From positions 1 to 64,000 of the forward strand of contig JABVXV010000329.1 of assembly GCA_013365325.1 (NCBI GenBank): 64,000 nucleotides of DNA, in the 5' to 3' direction. The number at the start of each line of letters is the position of its first letter. The stretch's first letter is position 1. Shown here piece after piece: positions 49,001-62,922 of the stretch. The notes under the pieces are model-generated. The model worked only from the letters and a program-made list of their open reading frames with translations, made no database searches and was not told the DNA's origin. The DNA comes from Dipetalonema caudispina (lineage: Eukaryota; Nematoda; Chromadorea; Rhabditida; Onchocercidae). The position numbers were made by a program, and so were the translations under genes.

Positions 49001-52000
49001 TACTTGCTAGCAGTTCGCTCCGCTTGATACTTTCTTGACATATATTTCAAAGTCGTTTCCATGTTGCCATTCCTTCATTTTTGGATCATTTTTAGTTGAC
49101 TCAAATCAATAAATTATTTTTTAATGCCAAGCAGGTTGAAAAGGCAGGTTGTTTCAGATGCAACTATGTTATGAACGACAAATTTATCGGAGTAGAAACA
49201 GCGGATGTTTTATTGCTTGTTGGTACGAATCCACGCTTTGAAGCTACAATCTTCAATGCTCGCATACGTAAAACGTATGATGAGTAATTTTGCTACTTCC
49301 AATAGATTTTTACATTGGCAGTGTTAATAGGAAGCAGTTTGCTTATGTGCAGCCTTTTTACAGAATTTAAGTTTGGATTTTATTCCCCAGTTCTGCAGGA
49401 TTTTAGAATGAGATCTTACTTATTTCGTTGTTTTTCGGAATCATTCCAGATTTTGCATATTGTCGGCAAGCTACCCTTTTTACCAAGTTGCTGTTTAACG
49501 AATATGTAAGTCTGTGCTTGAATGAAACTGAAGCATGAAGCTCTCTGGCATCATACTGCACCATTCCGCTCCACATACCGCAGCATGCACTATTCCAAAC
49601 TAAAGCAATATATTTTAGCTTCCGGCACACAGATATTGAAATTGGTGTTATCGGCGGAGAAGTTGATTTAAAATATGATTATGAATACTTGGGTGACAAT
49701 GGCAAAGTTCTGGATGACATAATCAGTGGCAAAAGTGAATTCGCTAAGGTGAGCGGCTTTGGTTTTCCTTCTGAATCGAATGATTAAGTCAGCTTTGTGT
49801 TTGAGATATTTTTATAACATTTATTAATTGCGACTTCAAGTTTTTTTCAAAATACTTTTATTTAAGCGTTTGCAAACAGCTAAACGGCCAATGATTGTCG
49901 TTGGCTCTGGCGCTTTACAAGGAAAACATGGTGCTGCATTACTTGGAAAAATTCAAGTATTCGCTGAAAAATTACGATCTAGGACCGGAAAAAGTATGAA
50001 TATGTTTAAGTAACCTGACCTTTATTAATTATTGCCTTGTCCCGAACTTTACATATGCTTTTGTAGCGATATAGGTTTGGTTAGTGATGGATAAAATAGT
50101 TTGAGATTTTATGTCTTATTTCGTATTTTTTTCATTTCGAGGGAATAAAACAAATTTTTTTGCTTCACTATACTTCTATATCCGGTTAAGGTTGTAAACT
50201 CTTTACCATTGCAAAAAATAGAGTTTTTTGAAGTCAAAAACTAAACTACTTAGTTTTGCTATTTTTTATTTTTAGCTGTAAAAATAGTGAATGTTTTGCA
50301 ACGATATGCATCACAAGTTGGCGCTTTGGATGTTGGTTACAAAGTGAGTTTCTCGAATTTCTCCATTATTAATGTAGTACAGTGTAAGTAAAGCTAGACG
50401 TTAGATTGTAAGTTGTAGTAATAGTAGGACTACTAAGATCGCATAGGCTTCATCACATTCATCATTCAGATGTAGTTGCAAGCTGAATGCAAATGTAAGA
50501 CTTCTTCTATTTTGAACTTCTTTTCAGTCGTACGACTCTTTATATAAAAATTGTATCTCTACTAACCATGGATCGAGAGAACTTTCATTTTTATGCACTC
50601 CTAAATTTAATAGCTTTGGCTGTTTAGGCTGGGACCGAATGGATCTTGAATTCGGCTAAGCAAATTAAATTTTTGTATATGCTTGGCGCTGATAGTGGTC
50701 GTATCAAAAAGAGTGATTTGGCTCCCGGCACTTTCGTTGTTTATCAAGGTCAGTAAATATTAAGATCGATACCACGTGGTGTTTCTAATAGAAAGAAATA
50801 TTTTTGAAACAGTTCAAGCTTTCAATAGATAATTGAAATAAGTTTTAAGGTCACCATGGTGATGTAGGAGTTGAGTTGGCAAATTTGATCTTGCCAGGTG
50901 CTGCTTACACGGAAAAAGATGCCACATATGTTAATACCGAAGGCCGAGCGCAAAGGGTTGGTGATTTCGACCTTTTTTGGGATGATTTTACGAAAGAGGG
51001 TGAAGTGGTTCAATTTATGAGGATATTCTTTTCATCGGTTAATTAATTGAAATATGGATTGAATTAAAAATTTTGAGCTGAGTTTTTGAATGGATTCAAA
51101 AATTGCTGCTCGTTTTATACTTAAATTATGCTAAGAATGCATTTTACTGAGAGCGAATTCAGAAACTCATTTGAACTTTTTTTATATTCTGATTATTCTA
51201 TAGATTTTCTGCATATCCATAGCATCGAGGCATTGTTAATTTCAGTAGTTGGTAATTTACTAGGAAGAAAATTACGGAATGGCGCACTGCAATAAAGAAA
51301 ACTATGTAGTAAATGAAAGTATTATACAGTAACAATATGCAGAAACAGTTTTTTTCACATAAACTATCGAAACAAAAGAAGTCGGGTTGCATTTCACGAA
51401 ATAATCTAAAATGACTACGAAATCCTATCCTAATATGAATCGATCTTTTCAAATTCAGATTCCATTCTGTTACTGGGATAATTGTTGATTTATAATTAGT
51501 TGCTGATATAACGATTCCTTAATTTCTGATTTCCCTTTTCTGAGTAATATAGTTGCCATCCATCAAAAGACCAAAACTGAAGTTAGCGGTTTTGAAAGAT
51601 TTTTATTCAAAACACTTGGATAACATTCATATCGCTATGACTTGGTGGATTCATTACATCTTTGTTAATTAGTAAGTAGTAATTAGGAATGGTGAGGAGC
51701 AATTACAAAATAGCGAAATTGTTTGTCCTTGTATTGCTTTTTGTCATTTTGGAGTTTATAGGCCTATGCTGCAATAACTATCCCAGGTGATGCGAGAATA
51801 GACTGGAAAATAATCCGAGCTATTAGTGAAGTGGCCGGGAAAGCTTTATCCTACAACGATCTTGATCAAATGAGAAGTCGAATGGCTGAGGTTGGTCTTT
51901 TAATTTCATAACAATTCAAAATTTTATCGCAGATTTCTTATATAAACAAGTCTTAGTTCTTCTCGCGAAAGTTTTGATAAATTCCAGATTGCTCCCCATC

Positions 52001-52714
52001 TGATACGTTGTGGCAGTGTTGAAGAATGCTCATTCCAGGAACAAGCGGCAATGTTGGCGGAAGTGATTTCTTTTTTCCTTTTTCAAGTTTTTGTATCCAG
52101 TGATTTAGCTATCTTTTTACATCATTTCAGTCCTTGAAGAAATTGAATAAGGAATGGTTTAGCAGCGGGATTAAGAAGATAACATCCTTCGGGGAGCTTA
52201 TTGTATAGGTATAGTCCATCTATGTACCACGTGGTTTTTACTATCCCTTTACAGCTAATGTATTGCTGTCATTTAAGAAAAGATCTAAGCTGTAGTTAAA
52301 AGCGAAGCTAAAGCCAAAGCACCTTGAGTGATCTTCACATAGATTACTCAAGTAGCTTTCATATTGCTACAGTTTGTCTTGATTTATTGATTGTAATTCG
52401 AGTTAAATGTCTAACAGTTAATAGACTGGTACTGCAAGCAATCATTCTTCTATAGAGAATCTTCAATTCAAATAATTTTGGTCCAAAATCATAATTGATG
52501 GGCTTCAAATAAACTCTAAATTCTAAATTACGTATGAAAATTTTAGTCCGGGAATACCGATGTTTCACTCAAACCGGAGCTGATTGAACTGGGTGATTTT
52601 TGGATGACAAATTCAGTGTCTCGTGCTTCGAAAACGATGGCTGAATGTGTTCGTGCATATCAACGTTACAAACAAGATCCTTACATGGAAGAAAATAGAT
52701 CTCTTTCTGTGTGA
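46060..52714 (+). CDS. nuo-5: Mitochondrial complex I 75-kDa subunit (NDUFS1)
   Basis: Iron-sulfur subunit of the complex I matrix arm, which carries electrons from NADH toward ubiquinone. Twenty exons (+): 46060-46227, 46412-46519, 46678-46815, 47035-47117, 47274-47415, 47681-47775, 47986-48112, 48219-48325, 48538-48638, 48792-48891, 49158-49274, 49619-49748, 49867-49993, 50276-50343, 50628-50748, 50850-50956, 51762-51890, 51988-52062, 52131-52202, 52547-52714; phases close to 760 aa (human 727). The N-terminus is a basic mitochondrial presequence. Cluster ligands are intact: [48 protein letters not shown] and ICPVGAL. The molybdopterin-like C-terminal half shows [20 protein letters not shown] and [20 protein letters not shown]. 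The exon 2 acceptor is the AG at 46410-46411, ten bases after the first AG, because only that one restores LLGIDIPRF in frame. Confidence 0.97.
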
Positions 52715-53000
52715 TGTCATCTTAATTCGCCATTTATCAGTAAAGAAAGCAAAGGTTGTTACTGTTTAGGTTTTGCATTGGTGAACATTTAGTGTATATA
52801 ACTTTCATAATAGATGTTTATAAAATTGTAGTTTTAATGTATAGCGTTCTGTATATTTTATTGCCAAAAAAATTACAATACTTTTGTTAATTTATTCATT
52901 ATAAGTATCTTATGGATATTGCTTACCCCAACGAAATCTTTTTTTCATTTAGACAAACCACCTTTTGCCGTTAATAACATATACTTTCTAGTATGTTCTA

Positions 53001-53006
53001 AATAAA
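53001..53006 (+). terminator. Candidate poly(A) signal of nuo-5
   Basis: AATAAA, 287 nt after the nuo-5 stop codon. Confidence 0.4.
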
Positions 53007-53622
53007 TTCGAGAATTCGCTCTCAAAGTTTTTTTCTTTGTGTGTGTGAAAAATTCTGTTTGTCGAAAACATCTCAGCATTCATGGTTATCGTCAGTAGGC
53101 AGCAGTATTCAAGGAGAAAGGCACAAGATATTATTAACATACTGCAGTAAAGAAAATTATTTGATAAATGGAAGTGAACGTACTTCTCCTATCCCAGTTA
53201 TATCTTGAATCAGTTGTTGAAATTTTGACTGAATGAACTATCCAGTAGTAGCAATCTTTTATCCGCTAATATTATATCTATCCTGACCCGAATTTCTTGC
53301 AACATCGAATACTGGTCACAAGATACAATAACATTGAATCAGTTCTTCCTTCATTAACAACACTATCGGAATCAAAGACAAATAATCAGTGTTATGATGA
53401 ATTTACGATATCAACTAAAATTTTTTCGCCTTTGGTCAAATTGGTTCATCGGTATACTGAAGCACTTTGTTACGTGGTTCTTCACGATCCTTCAAAGATA
53501 TTAACATCACGTTACATATTTAAAACAGTGACGTCAAGAAAATTGCTAAAGATGGGTGATTAACAGCAATCAAAGGATTGTATTATGTTGACTCAAACTG
53601 GAAATAATTATGATAATGAAAT

Positions 53623-53628
53623 TTTATT
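53623..53628 (-). terminator. Candidate poly(A) signal of the TRPV gene
   Basis: AATAAA on the minus strand, about 113 nt after the stop codon at 53741. Confidence 0.4.
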
Positions 53629-53740
53629 TTCCAAACGTGGAAGAGATAAGTCATAAATTATTAATGTTATGATGATTCCATGAAGGAACTGAAATTCAAT
53701 TCTATTTAATCTAATTCAATTCATTTTGTTTCAATGAAAT

Positions 53741-56700
53741 TCATTTCAAATCTAATTTATCATCTAAAACCTTCAATCGTCTTTTCAATAAAGCTCTTTT
53801 CTTTTCCCGCATGCATTGTTCCTGCATTTCACGAATTTGTTTCTCCATTCCTGACAATGATTCGCACTGAAAATTTTGATTCTTTTTATGGAATTCAAAT
53901 AATCTATTTATATACCAATCATAATGAATGCAGAAGTAGTTTCATTTCATATCATAAAATCTGTTTGATAGATCTGCAACAGTAAGATGCCATCTTTCTA
54001 CAAATCTTTTTATACTATTGGCACTGTTATTTAATTTTTCTCTGATGATTTACTGGAATCCAAAAGAAGATTTATGATTTAGTTTTTTATTATAAATTGT
54101 AAAATTAATAAATCTCTTGAATTCAAACCGTTGTTTTCCGTACAACGACAAATGCTCGTTCTCGTTTGTTGATACCAATTGGTCGTGAATATTTTAGGAG
54201 TGCATTAAGGCGAGCTTTTGGATTTAATGAAAACTCCAACATAAGAATCACTTGTGCCCACTTTTTATTTAAAAGATATTAAATTAGCAATCATTAAAAA
54301 TTCAAGGCGGTCGATCATTATTGATCATTCTTCATTTTAAAATGCAATGGAAAGATCAAAAACAAAAAAAAAAAAAATCAAATTGTCGAGTTAACAAACC
54401 TGTCGTTTCCATTCAGTTTGTGTTCCAGATATTAAATCATACGTTCTTCCCATCATTGCGATCAGTAAGTTAAGTTGCATAACGCTGACAAATAATTCGT
54501 AGATAATAAACATCGCCTTAAAATGGCTTTATATTTTTTAATGATCCATTAATTTAATTGTTTTTGTTTATTACATCACTTTTTTCATCCTCTATTAACT
54601 TTTTACAATTCATAGAACTTATCAACTTGAAAAAAAAAGCTAAAATTTTAAGGATAATAAGAAGTTGGTAAACAAACAATAACTTCAAATGTTAATGGCA
54701 GAGCAATGATAACAAATGTTAAATTTATGATAATAAATGGTGAAAAGTTTATATTTTAGCCAAATTGTACAAATTAATTGTTCAACTCAAATATTACAGA
54801 TCGTTTAGGCTCTTTTCAAAGTCTTACATTGGCTCATACTTCATTGTCTTCAAGTTATTCATTTTCTTTTTTTTTCTTTTTTATGCAAAAACTACTAACC
54901 TTGCCAATGTAAACCATCATTGTTTGATCACATAAAGTGACCATTTTCCGATAAAAAATCATAAATTCACCAATGGTCATGATAAATATTCTCATTATTG
55001 CTTCCATTGGATGACTCATAATACCATCGGTATCTTCTGACCATGTAACATTTTGATATTCAGCTCTTTGACGAGTACATGACATAAAAATAATATAAAA
55101 TGCTGCAAGTAATTAAATAATTGAATTTATAATGATTAAGAATGAAAGAAATTAAAGAAATATTTACTACGATGAGAAGAAATAGAAATTTTTATTCAAT
55201 TTCTTATCCATTGATGATTCGATTTCGATTTCATAAAGATAGTATGTATAAGTGAAATATTAACTGTATGGAGAATTTAATCGTAAAAATCACAATAAGA
55301 TCGGATGAGATCAAATTATTGAGTAGACTAAAATAATAGTGAAATAAAAAAGCATTTGAATAATAATAGATAGGATTGAAAAATATGAAAATTATTGTTT
55401 GCTATATATTTTCAAACAACAACTGAAATATCAATTAAGAGAAATAATCTCACTACACTTACATTGAGAAAAACCGATTAGGAAAATGGCATAGATGAGG
55501 AAAAATCGACTCAAATCTCTTGACAAAATGGTATATATCATCAAAACGAATGGTCCGATAAATTTTACAGCTCTGAAATTTGAGTTTTATTAAGTTTAAA
55601 GGAAAAAAAAAAATTGATTAATGTACTAAAATTTCCATGAATACGTTATCATTGTGCAATGATTTATGAATGAAATTGTTGAAATAACAAACAACTAATT
55701 CAAAATTCGCTTTTGAAAAACATTAATAATTCCAAGTTATTTATTTTATATTTGTCATTCATTATAAACTATATTAGTTATTTATTATTTATATCAAAAA
55801 TTTATATCATTATTTATATATTTATATATTATTTATATCAAAATCTTGAAATGAAGTCAAAATATAAATAATGTTCTCAATTCAATCTATATCATTTCCC
55901 ATTTTTACATTTCCTTGCCGTTCCTCTTTTTTTTTTTCTTTCTTGTAATTAACTTTAAATTTATTCTATTTCTTTATTTATAATTAAAATTATTGCAAGT
56001 TATACTTTAAAAACTTCAAGCAAACATTCCAATTTTGAAATATTATTCCATAAATGATACAAATTTTAATGTTTTTTCATGAAAAATCAACTGGAATCTG
56101 TTAATGAAGAATACCTTGAATAAAACAAGAAGTGTACACTGATTAAAAGTACGACGAATAACGAAAGTGCATTATCAAAAAAGAGCATTGCTGGAGTTAA
56201 TGAACACATCAAACGAAACGGTATTATCAGAATGATTAGCACAAATGATATCTTGTAAGCGATCTTCGCTGGGAATGATTTCTAAGAATGATTAATAAAA
56301 ATATTGGACAATTTTCATATCGATTGCTTAATTACTCCACAATGGAGTATAATTTTAATAAATTCAATATTTAACTGTAATTGTGGAAAATAATAGAATA
56401 AAAATATGTAGCAAACAAAATGCATCTAATGATTCAAAATACATATTTAGGATTTAATGATGATAATTCTGCCAGAAAGACATTACAAAACTGACCAGTA
56501 TTCGCCACCATCGTTTTCTTCCGGTAGAACGAATATCCATGACATCGTCAACAATTTGAAATATTGTCATTAGAAGTACTGCAAGTTCAGCAGCTAAACG
56601 AAGCTGCAAAATGATGAAAAACAAATGAAAATTTCATCATGATAGTTGTAGAAGTAATTAACTCAGTTTCAAAATTGTTAGATTGTAAAATCGATCCTTT

Positions 56701-59700
56701 ATCCTTTTGTAATCATTGACATTGCTAATTCCACAATATGACTAATATAATTAGCAATCCTACTTCTATATAGATTTTTTACCTCATTTTCACTCGGAAA
56801 ACTTTGTTAAATAGAAAAACTTGACATACATTTTGTTGCCATCCTTGACCAAAATACCACCAATGACGACATGAATAATCGGCATATAATAATCCGTCTA
56901 TTAAAATATTTTAAAGTATTAAATAAATCCACAGGATTGAGATAGATGAAGCAAAAGTGTGGAAACTAATACCTAGTTAACATTTTTTATCCTGTGCAAT
57001 TTATTGAATCAAATTTTTCTAGTATTCAAGTTAGGTATCTTTAATAGCATTTCAGTAAAATATCGCTTATAACAAAAGCTATTATAATCGAATTAAACTA
57101 TAATTTGAGTATATAATTCATTCAATCTCATTACCAATTCTTAGTAAAATTGAATACTACCCGAAGATGATAGAAAATGAAAAGGAATTTACGCAATTTT
57201 TTGAGACTTGTTTGATTATCCTTTATTGAAGTAATTGTTGTGAGTAAAGTTGTCATATCATTATCGGTAGCGTTGATTGACGAATTATCGTCATCGATCG
57301 TAATCATAGTGTTTAAATCATTCGTAGCAATGCTCTGCAATTTTTGACTCTTTCATATATTTCAACATATATCCTTTAATAAATTACAATTTTGGCATTC
57401 AATCGATAATGATGGTTTTAAACTAAAATGAGAGATTTATTCTATAAAATTTCATCACTAAATCTCCATATGTTTGGTCAGTTCAAGTTTCTTTTTTTGC
57501 TTTTTTTATATTTCAATAAGTTTAAATAAGTCCCAAACAATTGCCTAGCCAGCTAAAGCATTCCAGAAAATTTTGATGAACTTGTCGAAATGTTGCATTA
57601 TTATCTTTATGAATTACAATTTGTTTAAACTGTTCAGCAATTATACCAAATTTTCTTGTACATTTCTTTTGCAATAAATTGAAAAATTAATAATGGAAAT
57701 ACCCCAACAGTTAATGAAAATGGTCGACACATGAATGCGGTAAAGGTGCAAATGTAAAAAAATAGATAGCAACCAAATGATATAGCAAGTCTGAAATCAT
57801 ATAAACTTATTTTGAGATAAATTTTAAAAATGTATTTTTCAATTTTTAAAAATTTCCATTTCATTTAAGCGTCTAACCATTGTCTCATTGTTCCTTTTTT
57901 TTTTTTTTTTTTTCTTTAAATTCCACTTTTTTTTTCAATGTATTATAATTTGAAGTAACAAATACTTTAATTTGCATTTCAATGATTAAACGGTAACTAT
58001 TAAATGATCAAATAAGTAATACATCTTTTATAGGATTAAAAAAATTTTTCTTGTTTAAAAGATATGCTTTAATGCTATTACTTCTATTTTGGTTTATTTT
58101 TTCTAAAAAAATAAAAAGTAGTAATATTATAAAAGTTAAACGAATTTTTGTTGAACCGTGTTCGTCCAAATGATTCCCATTTTACTTGTAATAAATCACC
58201 CAGCAAACCATCGAGAAGTTGTAGATGTTTCGTCGTTTCCTGAATTAAACTAAGTAAACTTCTGTTCAATTCCTTATTGAAGATTTTTTTTTTTTTTTCT
58301 GGAGCAAAAGAATTCTACAATGATGATAGAGAAGCAAAATTTACATACTTTTGTTAATTATGATGAAATAAAAAAGAATGGTATCTACCCCATAAACGAT
58401 CAATGAGAGAGCACTATCTTCATTAAGTTCACCCGTTTCCTGATTAATGGTATCCAGTTTTGCAAGTGGATAAGCATGACTGCTTGCATCACCGTACATC
58501 CAAATTATGTCCGCTTCCAGTTTTAAAATTTGCTCAAACATCTGCAATGGCATTTATTCACGGATCTCTTTTTTCAATCATTATGGCTCTGTGTGATGCG
58601 TGATTCTCTAGCCAGTATCCTTAAATTGGCCAAGCATACAAATAAAATGCTGAATGTCGAATTTGATTACAGATAATTCTTGGACCAGATGATAATAAAG
58701 TTTATATGTTGGTATTTCAATTATCAGGAGTCTAACATAAGATTTTTCAATTTTTATGACTCTTTTCAAAATGATTCCATAGCTTACCTCTTTTTTTGCC
58801 AAATGAGCTGCCAATGTTAACGGTGTCAAATTTCGATTGTTCATTATTTGCAATTTGGCACCCATATCATAACAAAGTTTTAACATTTCCTAAAATTTCT
58901 TATTTTTTCAGTTACGGTAGCTAATCGAAATGTTTGGTAAAATATTCTTATCTTTACGACAGGCATTGAAAATTGGAAGAAACATTGAAATTTTGGGAAG
59001 CAATGGTTCAGAAAAGCGTAATGAAATCAAGTAAAAAATTAATTAAAACTTACCGGTTGTTCATGGATCACGGCTAGATGAAGTGCTGTGTTACCGTTTG
59101 TATCTTTCCGATTTGGATCGGCATGTTTTGCCATTAAAATACGGTAACAGTCAGTTTGATTGATGCTTGCAGCAAATGATAACGGATATTCTCCGAAATA
59201 CATTCGACTACAAAGATTATTTTATAAATGTATTAGAATTCCATCTGAACATTTCATGAGATATGAACATTTTAAGGATAGGCAGACTTATTTTCCCGTT
59301 AAGTTTCAAATGTAACTCAACAAATAACCGTCAAGCTTAATAATGTATAAAATGAGCGGAATAGCTACTATATTAACTTTTTAAGGATATTCAGCGTCAA
59401 GATTATACACTATTGCAATTTCTGAAATAGTAAAGTGTAAATTAAGCTATTTATAAAAATTTGCTAAACATTCTATTAACGCGAAAGGATTAATTAGTAA
59501 GTGTACGTTTTACCCGTTATATGTAGTTTTTAGACTAAGTTCAACATATTCATGTTCCAGTGAGTCTGTCCGACTACTTTTTTGATCATCAGGACAAAAA
59601 AATGCCCCGTAGCAACGTTGATTAATATCAGCACCATGTCGAAGTAAAAATAGTACCATAGCAGGATCTTCATTAATTATTGCTTGATGTAAAGGTGAGA

Positions 59701-61152
59701 GACCTAAAAGAAAGAATTTTGTTTGACGAATTCAACATCTATCGTATACTAAAAAATGATTCACAATTTGAAAACTAGAAATTATGCTTTAAATTGAGCG
59801 TAAGAAATTTATTTGTGTGATATTGGGCATAATAAAATCATTTAAGTTAGATATTATCTTGGAACGAAATTGAAACGAATTAAATGATAGGACCAACTGG
59901 TTACAATCTTTATCAGTATTCAAGATAATTAACATTTATGTCTTCATCGCATTTATTTTAATTTAATATCGTAATAATTAATCTACTTTAAAATTACCAT
60001 AGTAATCTTCGCTAATGAATATATCGTTGACAAGTTTTGGATAAGCTTTGATTAATTTGATAGCAAGCTGATTATGGATAGCTGTTCCTTGTAGGAGACA
60101 AACACCAACAAGATTCTCACCCATCAAACCACGCTCATCCAATTTCCACGTTACCTCGCGATATTTCCATTCAGATTTTTCACGTTTACCGTCTCCTTCG
60201 AGTAATTTGAGAGCTGAAAATGTAATAAAATTACGTGAAGTTATCAAAAATTATCCGTGATTTAAAATTATTGGGAAGCTAAATATTTAACAGTTGAGTT
60301 TAATAGATATATTTAGCATTTATAATTATAAATGTTCTATTATTTCAATCTTTGATTTTATATTAGATAATCTGCAAATTAGAATTAAATTTTGCTTTTT
60401 AATTTTTGGGTTTTTAATTTAATTAGGAGCTATCATGTAGATATTTAATATTTTCGAAAATCCTTTACAAATTAAATCAACAGTACCTTTTTTTAAATCA
60501 CCCTGATTTTCGCCTTCCTGTCGAAATTCATCGAGAATATTAGGCCCACTTTTTCCTTTACCTTTTTTACGCTTCAAAGCACTAAGCATAGCATTCCGCT
60601 CTTTATTCCGAATTTTCACTAATTCAGCCACCGCTACCATTTTACCTTTCCCAGCATTGTACATAAATTCTTTTAGCTGAAAAATGTCGCTATACTAACT
60701 TTACCTTTAACAAGAGCATCGTGTAATGCGACAGCAAAGTTTAAAGTTGAAATGTTTCGAGAATTAAATACCAATATTCTGTGAATGTTTGTAATTTCAC
60801 TATTATCAATTAGATTCACAATTACGATTTTATTCAAATTCGTCATCCAGTTATTTTGCTCGATCGATATGAAGTAAGGACATTAACTCCTATTTAAACT
60901 GATTTCAAATTGAAATGATAGATAATAAAGCAATAAGAACGTAAAATAATTTATTGAAAAAATCCTGCAACGAACCTTTGTCTCAATGAATTCATCAATG
61001 ATCGACGAATCACCAGTATCCTTAGCATATTTCATCCATGGTATTAGCTCACCACCACCGTACATATCAACAAAACGGTAAAGTTTCGGCACTGGTTTTT
61101 CTTGCTTACGAGTTCCTTCACCTTCTGCGCTCGACGATTCCGTATTTCCCAT
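53741..61152 (-). CDS. osm-9: TRPV cation channel, OSM-9/Inactive type
   Basis: A ciliary sensory cation channel; OSM-9 serves smell, osmotic and touch avoidance in C. elegans. Exons (minus): 61152-60976, 60676-60487, 60213-59998, 59703-59514, 59207-59054, 58889-58788, 58541-58389, 58272-58157, 57790-57703, 57334-57193, 56897-56830, 56603-56496, 56281-56115, 55572-55463, 55102-54900, 54516-54400, 54260-54129, 53866-53741; phases close to 852 aa. An N-terminal GGGEL segment precedes ankyrin repeats ([45 protein letters not shown]). Six membrane segments follow (S1 [16 protein letters not shown]5-S6 around [17 protein letters not shown] and [14 protein letters not shown]), then the TRP-box-like [16 protein letters not shown] and a basic coiled tail. 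The pore MTIGEF favours OSM-9/Inactive over OCR/Nanchung, from memory. The S1-S2 loop exons are the least certain; an alternative exon could start at 57629. Confidence 0.85.
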
Positions 61153-62922
61153 TTTTTTTTTTCTGAGCAAAAAACTATCTGCAAAACTTTTATTAATTCC
61201 GGAAGAAAGCTTGTAATGTTCCGGAACCATTTTTTTGGAAAATATATGAGACACTATCAAACAAAAATGAACCGAACCACATGTTGCTTCTTTATTTCAC
61301 ATTTTCAAATTCCTTTTGATTGGATAGAAACTATATTTTTGATTGAGCGACGCAAATTAATTTACTTCTAACAAAGATCTTTCCAAAGCAAATTTTATGG
61401 CAAAAATATGTAACATTAGCATAAATTTCATTAGCATAAAGATCAAAATAAACCTTATAAAGTAACAATACTATATCAGTAACATAAATCGTTTTCATTG
61501 TTAAAAGTGAAATAATTCAAGTAAGGAAATGTTATATAATATCACTAACATCTGAGAATAGAATACGAAAATCATATCATTAATAATTAATTAATAACAT
61601 GTTTATTAGAATGTCTTACTTATATTTAACTATAGGCATAAATATAATTATGCTGATGACTACAATTTTTATACCTTTCCTTGATTGCTGGTAAATTGTT
61701 ATTCAAATGAATGCATTTCTTCTTTACTTTAAATTTTAACACAACTTCTCACTTGATTTTCAAATAACTAATAAAGGGAAGAAATAGATGAATTAGTACA
61801 TATCGGGCAGAATATTTCTTTCTTTAAAAATATTCTTGATGTATATTATGGAAATTATCATTATTACCTCGATCCTAGCGGGTGACTACGTGAATTTCTT
61901 CTCTGAGGTTCTGCGTCGAAGCAGTCTTATCCTACAAGCTTGTATCTGTAAACATCTCGAACAAACTAAGTCGCAGCTGTCTTTTGTGGTATTATCATTG
62001 ATCAGATTTATTGAACTTATTTGTTTATTTGTAATTTTATTTAAGGAATAAAAAAAATTAATATATCGGTTGTAGTAAGCAGTTTGCCGGCACAAAAATC
62101 ATACAGAGCGCTTAATTCCTCAATATGTTACTCTTGTTTAGTGAAGAATCACCCAATAGGTATAGAACCTCTTAATCGGGTAGAATTTGTTGGACAAATG
62201 CGGTAAAGTGACGAGATGATAGAAACTGCTACTTGCATTACTACGACTAAGAGTAATATGCTATCGTATCATACCCTACTCCGCTTATAATCACATCCAA
62301 TTACCTTAATCAATCACTTTTTAATCTCATCCTTTCCTAGCACTGATAATTCATCTATTTGGTTTAACTTTTAAATTGTCAGCAATGTGCAAAATACGAA
62401 TTCAAGGCGGTCCTATATGTTTCATAACTCAAATCATCGCATCTTCATATTCTAAGAAATTTAAAGATTGCTCAGGAAGAAAAATTATAACATTGTTTTT
62501 CATCAGCAATGCGTATGCTACAAAATTTATCAATTATTGTATCGCATGTACAAAATTTTCATTGTTCGATTATTCGATTTGACAGGAAAAGCTGAACACT
62601 TTTAGATTGCTTGCGTATCATCCCTATCTTTGCGACATAAAACCTGCAAAAATACTTCTTTATAGAAACTTCTCCTATATTGCAAAGAAGAAGCATTATA
62701 AATCGATCAGGTAGGTGTATTGAACTGTGAAAAGGGTCTGTCTCAGATCAGATTTAGACTTTATTATACTTGTGTAACTTCCGAAGGACAGTTATTTCGA
62801 TTGTTTGAGTTCATAGTGGTAGGGATAATTGTAGAAAAAATTATGCAAAAGAATTAACAGCTCAAAAGATTAATATCGTTAAGACAGTACAATTTTTGTA
62901 CTCTGACGGAAACTTCTAAAGA
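61153..62922. other. Intergenic region, osm-9 promoter side
   Basis: 1.8 kb between the start of the channel gene and the 3' end of the unknown gene at the right edge; both are on the minus strand. Plus-strand frames at 61836-62051 and 62376-62582 and a minus frame at 61886-62095 have no recognised domain. The channel gene promoter should be here. I see no RNA gene. Confidence 0.45.

Larger units (their letters stand above)
52715..53740. other. Convergent intergenic region, nuo-5 and osm-9
   Basis: The 3' ends of two converging genes. AATAAA for nuo-5 lies at 53001-53006 (+), and AATAAA for the channel gene lies at 53623-53628 read on the minus strand. An 88-codon plus frame at 53297-53563 has no recognised motif. 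Confidence 0.5.

Noticed and set aside
57520..57647. Extending the S1 exon of the TRPV gene to the donor at 57645-57646.
   Set aside because: That join makes a TGA at the next exon; ending at 57703 keeps the frame.
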